A stretch of DNA of 6,290 bases from JAABRU01 sp964534335 (GTDB lineage: Bacteria > Desulfobacterota > Desulfobacteria > Desulfobacterales > Desulfococcaceae): NCBI GenBank assembly GCA_964534335.1, contig CAZHPS010000419.1, positions 1 through 6,290 on the forward strand. Reading direction: 5' to 3'. Below, piece by piece: positions 1 to 3,601 of this stretch. Within the stretch, counting starts at the first letter, position 1; every line of letters starts with the position of its first letter. The translations under genes were made by a program, and so were the position numbers. The notes beneath the pieces are model-generated. The model had not been told where the DNA came from. It saw nothing but the letters and a program-made list of their open reading frames with translations, and searched no databases.

Positions 1-46
1 TATGAAATTATTATGTTTGTGAAGTATTTTTCAGAAAATTACCGGA

Positions 47-556
47 CTATTGATCATAAAAAAACTGAAAATCATTTCTCCTGTAGAAATCAGGAATACC
101 ATCCCTGTTATAAGCATCAACAGTCAAAAATCTGCATCCTGTTCTGTTATCCATAAGAAACAATTGCTTAATCATATTAATAACAAATGTACCGACATTT
201 TGCCTTTGAAATGCTTTATGAACTCCCAGTCTTGTTATTTTTACTGCTGGATATGACAGATAATGCTTTGTTTCGCAAAAAGATTTCAGTTCAGGTGATT
301 CTTTAAATTTTTCTCTGCGAACAGAATCATTGCATAAATCTGCTAAGGCCACCGGGAATTTTTCCCCGGTGGCCTTAGTGAAAAAATATGTTTTGCTTAA
401 AAGCTGTTCTTTATGCTTTGCTGCATCCTCTCTGAAATATTCATTGAGATCATCATCACCACAATCAAACAGATTTACAATGTCATAACTGCATATTTGA
501 CCTAACAGCCACCCTTCTGATTCAAAGCTGTTTCTTCCTTTTTGATAGATATTCAT
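47..556 (-). CDS. GNAT-family N-acetyltransferase, probable toxin-like partner, C-terminally short
   Basis: This is a 169-aa protein of the GCN5-related acetyltransferase fold, predicted to move an acetyl group from acetyl-CoA to an unknown acceptor in the cytoplasm. Visible family features are the N-terminal FDCGDDDLNEYF block (residues 30-41), the beta4/alpha3 acetyl-CoA region from YPAVKITRLGV (102-112) into QRQNVGT (117-123), and VDAYN...FYRRNDF (146-163). The ATG at 556 is chosen over an in-frame TTG at 559; a GGAA lies about 9 nt upstream. The gene overlaps the preceding 57-aa ORF by 35 nt, which suggests translational coupling and a two-gene module. Two oddities: the first glycine of the usual QxxGxG loop is Asn120, and the protein stops about six residues after NDF, whereas relatives I remember carry roughly 20 more residues forming the last strand. 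It could be a GNAT toxin (tRNA acetylating) or an ordinary acetyltransferase; the fold call is firm, the role is not. Confidence 0.88.
   Translation of the reverse strand: MNIYQKGRNSFESEGWLLGQICSYDIVNLFDCGDDDLNEYFREDAAKHKEQLLSKTYFFTKATGEKFPVALADLCNDSVRREKFKESPELKSFCETKHYLSYPAVKITRLGVHKAFQRQNVGTFVINMIKQLFLMDNRTGCRFLTVDAYNRDGIPDFYRRNDFQFFYDQ
343..378. repeat. perfect 14-bp inverted repeat inside the GNAT gene
   Basis: CTAAGGCCACCGGG (343-356) and its exact complement CCCGGTGGCCTTAG (365-378) are separated by 8 nt. The stem is GC-rich inside an otherwise AT-rich coding sequence. On the coding strand it specifies residues around KATGEKFPVALA, which line up with a normal beta-hairpin of the family, so it does not look like an inserted element. 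No T-run follows on either strand, so it does not look like a terminator. Confidence 0.8.
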
Positions 557-695
557 CAATCAATTTCCATGCGTTTGCGATTTTGGGGGTTGGGGCAAGA
601 AAAGCCGGACATTCTAAACCTTCGGCTATCTTTTTTGTAAAAATTACAGCATCATCTTCTGTCAATATCGGTGTCGGTGCTATTGCAATAGCCAT
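522..695 (-). CDS. 57-aa small protein with two APTP motifs, putative antitoxin-like partner of the GNAT
   Basis: This short ORF begins MAIAIAPTPILTEDDAV and ends DEYLSKRKKQL. It is supported as a real gene by a strong Shine-Dalgarno AAGGAGGT five nt before the ATG and by a good promoter further upstream. The protein has a hydrophobic start, an APTP at residues 6-9, a predicted helix (about 12-27), a second APTP at 34-37 followed by KIANAWKLIDEYL, and a basic tail. The two APTP segments are each followed by a helix-like stretch, suggesting a degenerate internal duplication. I recall similar APTP small proteins encoded beside acetyltransferases, but cannot name a family. It lacks the ribbon-helix-helix pattern of DUF1778 antitoxins. 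It overlaps the GNAT start by 35 nt. Function as an antitoxin is inference from the arrangement only. Confidence 0.82.
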   Translation of the reverse strand: MAIAIAPTPILTEDDAVIFTKKIAEGLECPAFLAPTPKIANAWKLIDEYLSKRKKQL

Positions 696-700
696 TTTAC

Positions 701-708
701 ACCTCCTT
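701..708 (-). promoter_or_regulatory. strong ribosome binding site for the 57-aa gene
   Basis: The minus strand reads AAGGAGGT followed by five nt and ATG at 695. This near-complete anti-Shine-Dalgarno match is the main evidence that the 57-aa ORF is translated. Confidence 0.85.
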
Positions 709-745
709 TTTTATATATCGTTTCTTTGGAAAATATCTTCTGTAA

Positions 746-774
746 AAGATACATTTTTTTACGGCAATTGTCAA
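746..774 (-). promoter_or_regulatory. sigma70-type promoter for the 57-aa/GNAT module
   Basis: On the minus strand a perfect -35 box TTGACA (769-774) is followed by a 17-bp spacer and a -10 box TATCTT (746-751, 4 of 6 matches to TATAAT). Transcription would start near 739-740 and give a leader of about 45 nt before the ATG at 695. The module therefore probably has its own promoter and does not depend on read-through from cobM. Confidence 0.65.
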
Positions 775-922
775 TATCTGTCTGCATAAAAACGCTTATT
801 TGCAATACAGTGAATCCAGAGAAGTTTCAAGCCTGTTTTATCCCCGAAAACTGGAGAATCGCACATAATAGCCGGAAAACGCAGTGGTCAATAAGAATTG
901 AACTAGTTGATTTCTGAAAATA
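775..922. other. intergenic stretch without a supported gene
   Basis: This part of the 311-bp gap between the 57-aa gene and cobM shows no convincing gene on either strand. The longest minus-strand candidate (771-866, 31 codons) has no ribosome binding site and runs into the -35 box. I see no tRNA or other RNA gene here. Confidence 0.6.
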
Positions 923-989
923 AATATCCCATTTCAGTTCACAGGCACAGGGCACAAGCTGGAAGCTTATGCTGCTTTGGTGGGATATT
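923..989. repeat. nested inverted repeats downstream of cobM, possible transcript-end structure
   Basis: The outer arms are AATATCCCA (923-931) and its exact complement TGGGATATT (981-989). Inside sits a compact hairpin: GCACAAGCT (952-960), loop GGA, AGCTTATGC (964-972), pairing 8 of 9 bases with the ninth a G-T/wobble position. The structure begins 17 nt beyond the cobM stop in the direction of transcription. There is no clear T-run, so a simple intrinsic terminator is not shown. The inner hairpin resembles dispersed CAAGCTTCCAGCTTG-type palindromes I remember from many environmental bacteria, so it may instead be a copy of such a repeat. Confidence 0.55.
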
Positions 990-1006
990 CTTTTCTGTAA
1001 ATTACC

Positions 1007-1777
1007 TTACTGTTTTCCCCGGAATTCATGGGAAAAATCCTTGTCATAGAGTTTGGATTTCCGTGTTCCCTGCTGCAGTTCCGGAGACAGAGCGGGGCCA
1101 ACCAGAATCAAAGCCTGTTTGCGTATGTTTTCCTTTTTCACCACTTCGGCCAGTTCTCCCACTGTGGTGCGGAAAATCTTTTCATCCGGCTGACTGACAC
1201 AGTAAGCTATCGCGGCAGGCGCGTCTGCTCCGTATGTTTTTGACAGAATTTCTGTTACTTCTGCAATCATGGAAATGCTGAGATAAATGGACATGGATGC
1301 TTTATGCCGGGCAAGGGATTCCAGATTTTCAGATTCCGGAACAGGGGTGCGTCCGGCCATACGGGTAAGAATCAGCGTCTGCGTGATTTCCGGCAGTGTG
1401 TATTCAATTCCCATTGCAGCGGACGCGGCAAATGCGGCTGTAACACCCGGTATGACATGAAAAGGAATATCATAACGGTTGAGTTCCGCAATCTGTTCAG
1501 CAATCGCGCCGTACAGAGCGGGATCGCCTGTGTGCAGGCGCACCACTTTTTTTCCGGCACTGTAACCTTCCCGCATCAGGCGCACAAATTCATCCAAATG
1601 CAAAGACGCACTGTTCACATGCACGCATTCAGGTTTTGTCCATTGCAGAAGGGTTTTTGGAACCAGAGAACCTGCATAAATGACCAGATCCGCGTCTGCA
1701 AGGGCTTTCTGTCCCTTTACGGTAATCAGTTCCGGATCACCTGGGCCTGCACCCACAAAAAGAATCGGATGTTTCAT
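1007..1777 (-). CDS. cobM: precorrin-4 / cobalt-precorrin-4 C11-methyltransferase
   Basis: This 256-aa cytoplasmic enzyme transfers a methyl group from S-adenosylmethionine to C-11 of the corrin precursor (precorrin-4, or cobalt-precorrin-4 in the anaerobic route, where the gene is called cbiF) in cobalamin biosynthesis. It belongs to the tetrapyrrole methylase family. Visible motifs are VGAGPGDPELITVKG (8-22), YAGSLV (34-39), RLHTGDPALYGA (80-91), PGVTA (110-114) and TRMAGRTPVPE (138-148), the last two pointing to the C11 enzyme rather than other corrin methylases. Length is normal for the family. The start is ATG with a weak GGAA about 8 nt upstream. No other cobalamin gene is in the window: upstream are repeats, downstream an unrelated module, so it stands alone here. 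Which of the two pathways it serves cannot be told from this sequence alone; an anaerobic host would favour the cobalt-early route. Confidence 0.96.
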   Translation of the reverse strand: MKHPILFVGAGPGDPELITVKGQKALADADLVIYAGSLVPKTLLQWTKPECVHVNSASLHLDEFVRLMREGYSAGKKVVRLHTGDPALYGAIAEQIAELNRYDIPFHVIPGVTAAFAASAAMGIEYTLPEITQTLILTRMAGRTPVPESENLESLARHKASMSIYLSISMIAEVTEILSKTYGADAPAAIAYCVSQPDEKIFRTTVGELAEVVKKENIRKQALILVGPALSPELQQGTRKSKLYDKDFSHEFRGKQ

Positions 1778-1846
1778 TGCTTATTCCAAGATATAATTTG
1801 GCTTTGTTACGTCCATTGTCAGATGGATATTTTTAAGAATAAAAAA

Positions 1847-2055
1847 TTTCCCACAGAGGANNNNNNNNNNNNNNNNNNNNNNNNNNNNNNNNNNNNNNNN
1901 NNNNNNNNNNNNNNNNNNNNNNNNNNNNNNNNNNNNNNNNNNNNNNNNNNNNNNNNNNNNCACAGAGAGAAATGATCCACAGAGAACACAGAGGAAGCAA
2001 TAGACAAAGAAAAAATTCTCTGTCCTGTGCAACCCTCTGTGTTCTCTGTGGGAAA
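1847..2055. repeat. CACAGAG palindromic element, copy A (interrupted by assembly gap)
   Basis: Terminal inverted repeats TTTCCCACAGAG (1847-1858) and CTCTGTGGGAAA (2044-2055) bound this element. The left half has tandem 9-mers of the type CACAGAGRA, the right half their complements, so the whole could fold into one long hairpin. It is in the same orientation as copy B and nearly identical, apart from a 4-nt loss near 2020-2026 and a few substitutions. Sequence identity to copy B begins slightly outside the element, at 1835. Without the N run it would be 109 bp against 113 bp in copy B. Confidence 0.85.
1861..1960. other. assembly gap of exactly 100 N
   Basis: A run of 100 N lies inside repeat copy A. 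The flanking bases (CCACAGAGGA before, CACAGAGAGA after) are contiguous in copy B, so the gap may contain nothing, or may hide additional repeat units or other sequence. Exactly 100 N is a usual placeholder for a gap of unknown size. Reading frames running through it are not meaningful. Confidence 0.97.
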
Positions 2056-2161
2056 CCACAATATTCTTTCAGATTTCCATAAATTATCCCAAAAATAAAG
2101 TTGCCTTGTCAGACTGTCATCAGACTGATATTTCAGAACATTCAGTCGGAAGAATAAAAAA

Positions 2162-2274
2162 TTTCCCACAGAGGACACAGAGAGAAATGATCCACAGAGA
2201 ACACAGAGGAAGCAATAGACAAAGAAAAAAATCTCTGTGTCCTCTGTGCAATCCTCTGTGTTCTCTGTGGGAAA
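2162..2274. repeat. CACAGAG palindromic element, copy B (complete, 113 bp)
   Basis: The perfect 12-bp terminal inverted repeats are TTTCCCACAGAG (2162-2173) and CTCTGTGGGAAA (2263-2274). Between them lie four heptamer pairs: CACAGAG-GA-CACAGAG, CACAGAG-AA-CACAGAG, then inverted CTCTGTG-TC-CTCTGTG and CTCTGTG-TT-CTCTGTG, around an A-rich centre (2211-2231). The element begins 15 nt past the stop of the 144-aa gene in the direction of transcription, so an RNA copy could form a long stem at that transcript's 3' end. It encodes no protein. It looks like a small non-autonomous (MITE- or REP-like) dispersed repeat; I recall CACAGAG repeats of this kind in Desulfobacterales genomes. Confidence 0.88.
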
Positions 2275-2289
2275 CCAACATATCCCGCC

Positions 2290-2724
2290 TTAGAAAGCGC
2301 CGAGCTGGCAGGAGGAAATTCTGATGTGCAGTGTTTCACATGCCTCTGCAATTTTCAGACGGCTGATCGCAGATTTTTCCGCAATTTCCCACGCGTCCGA
2401 ACAGGAAAGTTTGCCGTTTTTCAGCGCAGCACGGATGGCTTTTTCCAGTTCCGGAGCCACAGTTTCTGCAGCTTTGACAATGCCTTTTCCAGGATACCAG
2501 CCAAACAGTCCCAACTGGCATTTGTTAATCCGGTATTCTGCCAGATCAATTGCGATCCCCACTTCTGAGGCTGTCACCTGCAAATCCCGTGCAATTCGAT
2601 GTGCAGCAGCACAACTGATCCGTCCATCTTCGGCTTTTGCTCTCAGTGCTTCTGCAACAGCAGGATCTGCTTTGATTTCCGGAGAATGCTTGGCCGCAAA
2701 ATTCCCTTTATGCTGACATCCCAT
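2290..2724 (-). CDS. 144-aa conserved hypothetical protein, tandem two-repeat with CQLG motifs
   Basis: I recognise no named family with a known function; I have an impression of similar conserved hypothetical proteins in Desulfobacterales. The protein is two copies of one roughly 52-residue unit: residues 23-74 and 92-144. Each has an (A)xR...G(R/K)(I/L)SC helix start, an A..IA segment, a second helix, then a short strand ending in CQLG. The conserved cysteines are Cys38 and Cys69 in the first unit and Cys108 and Cys139 in the second, giving an exact 70-residue period. A further Cys3-Gln-His lies at the N terminus. There is no signal peptide or membrane segment. ATG 2724 is preferred to an upstream in-frame TTG (2754) because AAGGGA sits 6 nt before it. 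It overlaps the 59-codon ORF by 17 nt and ends 15 nt from repeat copy B. The helical repeat suggests a DNA- or protein-binding fold; metal binding by the cysteines is possible but unproven. Confidence 0.88.
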   Translation of the reverse strand: MGCQHKGNFAAKHSPEIKADPAVAEALRAKAEDGRISCAAAHRIARDLQVTASEVGIAIDLAEYRINKCQLGLFGWYPGKGIVKAAETVAPELEKAIRAALKNGKLSCSDAWEIAEKSAISRLKIAEACETLHIRISSCQLGAF

Positions 2725-2887
2725 CAGAATTCCCTTTCTCCCTGCATTTTTCAATTACCAGTTTTTTCTCAATCGCATTTCGCAAATGCTGCCAGTTCCG
2801 CATCAGCAGCCTGTTGTGAGAAATATTGCCCAGGGATCTTTCGATTTCACTGATACATTTTTCCGTTTTTTTCAAATTGCCTTCCAT
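2708..2887 (-). CDS. 59-aa small hypothetical protein in the lon-tsaB cluster
   Basis: This ORF starts MEGNLKKTEKCISEIER and ends KCREKGNSDGMSA. It is supported by a clear Shine-Dalgarno AGGAGA 6 nt before the ATG, by its position 21 nt after the tsaB stop, and by a 17-nt overlap with the start of the 144-aa gene, an arrangement typical of translationally coupled genes. The protein is hydrophilic, highly charged and probably all helical, with two cysteines (Cys11, Cys48) and a central NRLLMRNWQHLRNAIEKKL segment that could be an amphipathic helix. There is no signal peptide or membrane segment. I do not recognise it. Its absence would leave a gap of about 180 nt in an otherwise compact cluster, which also favours a real gene. 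Confidence 0.72.
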   Translation of the reverse strand: MEGNLKKTEKCISEIERSLGNISHNRLLMRNWQHLRNAIEKKLVIEKCREKGNSDGMSA

Positions 2888-2908
2888 AATGGTTCTCCTG
2901 TATTCTGT

Positions 2909-3601
2909 TTATATCCGGGGTTTTCCGAATCCCAGTTCCTGATCGGATTTGCGCACATAGCAGGGGGTGAATGCTGCCAAATCATCCCCATCCCCTTTCT
3001 GAAAGCGTTCCCATGCCAGCCGGGCCAGTACAGAAGCCCGGATGATACTGTTTTCCCGCGGTGCAAAGATCGCTTGCACTCCCAGTTTTTCCCGGATGAG
3101 ATCCTGATAAAGTTCAGCACCGTTTCCCACAAAAAGGGTGGTTTCATCAATGCCGGATACGGCAGATTCCGGAGAAAGAACCTGTTCTCCGGAATCTTTG
3201 TTCAGAATGCCGGACACATAACGGTAACAGGCGCGGTAGACCTCTCCTTTGCGCGCATCGGTAAGCACGCACACAGGCCAGGGACTCAGGCTGACCTGTG
3301 CTGCCAGCACATCTGTAACCAATACGCCGATCAGCGGTTTTCCTGCTGCCATTGCCATGCCCTTGACTGTGCTGATGCCGATGCGCAGTCCCGTAAAACT
3401 GCCCGGACCTGCGGATACGGCAAAACCGTCCACCTGCCGGGGGCCAATACCGCATAAATGCAGAACAGAATCAATCATTCCCATCAGATGCCGGGAATGG
3501 GTCTGTCTTTGTGCACCCGTGATCTCAGCCAGCAGACGATCCCCATCAGCCAGCGCAGTGCTGCAACTGTCAGTCGCTGTATCCACTGCCAGAACAATCA
3601 T
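2909..3601 (-). CDS. tsaB: tRNA threonylcarbamoyladenosine biosynthesis protein TsaB
   Basis: This 230-aa cytoplasmic protein is the TsaB (YeaZ) partner of TsaD. With TsaD and TsaE it helps transfer threonylcarbamoyl from threonylcarbamoyl-AMP to A37 of ANN-decoding tRNAs; TsaB acts as the dimer platform rather than the catalyst. It has the ASKHA fold: LAVDTAT (4-10), HSRHLM (35-40), the signature SAGPGSFTGLRIG (63-75) followed by STVKGMA, DARKGEVY (115-122), and a C-terminal FTPCYVRKSDQEL (211-223) matching the family's P.Y.R..(D/E) ending. Length is normal. The ATG at 3601 overlaps the lon stop in a 4-nt ATGA, and there is no strong Shine-Dalgarno, so translation is probably coupled to lon. 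TsaD, TsaE and TsaC are not in the window. Confidence 0.96.
   Translation of the reverse strand: MIVLAVDTATDSCSTALADGDRLLAEITGAQRQTHSRHLMGMIDSVLHLCGIGPRQVDGFAVSAGPGSFTGLRIGISTVKGMAMAAGKPLIGVLVTDVLAAQVSLSPWPVCVLTDARKGEVYRACYRYVSGILNKDSGEQVLSPESAVSGIDETTLFVGNGAELYQDLIREKLGVQAIFAPRENSIIRASVLARLAWERFQKGDGDDLAAFTPCYVRKSDQELGFGKPRI

Noticed and set aside
343..378. Rho-independent terminator
   Set aside because: The stem is strong, but there is no following T-run on either strand and it lies in the middle of a coding sequence.
771..866. 31-codon minus-strand ORF ahead of the GNAT module
   Set aside because: No ribosome binding site, and its end overlaps the -35 box of a well-supported promoter.
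1793..1822. Possible cobM promoter (CTGACA, 18-bp spacer, AATTAT)
   Set aside because: The -10 is poor and the start point would fall within a few bases of the cobM ribosome binding site.
1781..2178. Minus-strand reading frames running through the N gap and the CACAGAG repeats
   Set aside because: They depend on untranslatable N bases and consist of repeat sequence; the similar peptides in the two copies only reflect the duplicated DNA.
1847..2274. CRISPR array
   Set aside because: The short repeats are tandem 9-mers arranged as a palindrome, without unique spacers of regular length, and no cas gene is present.
2786..3457. Long plus-strand ORF opposite tsaB
   Set aside because: Antisense shadow of tsaB with a Cys/Phe/His-rich composition and no ribosome binding site.
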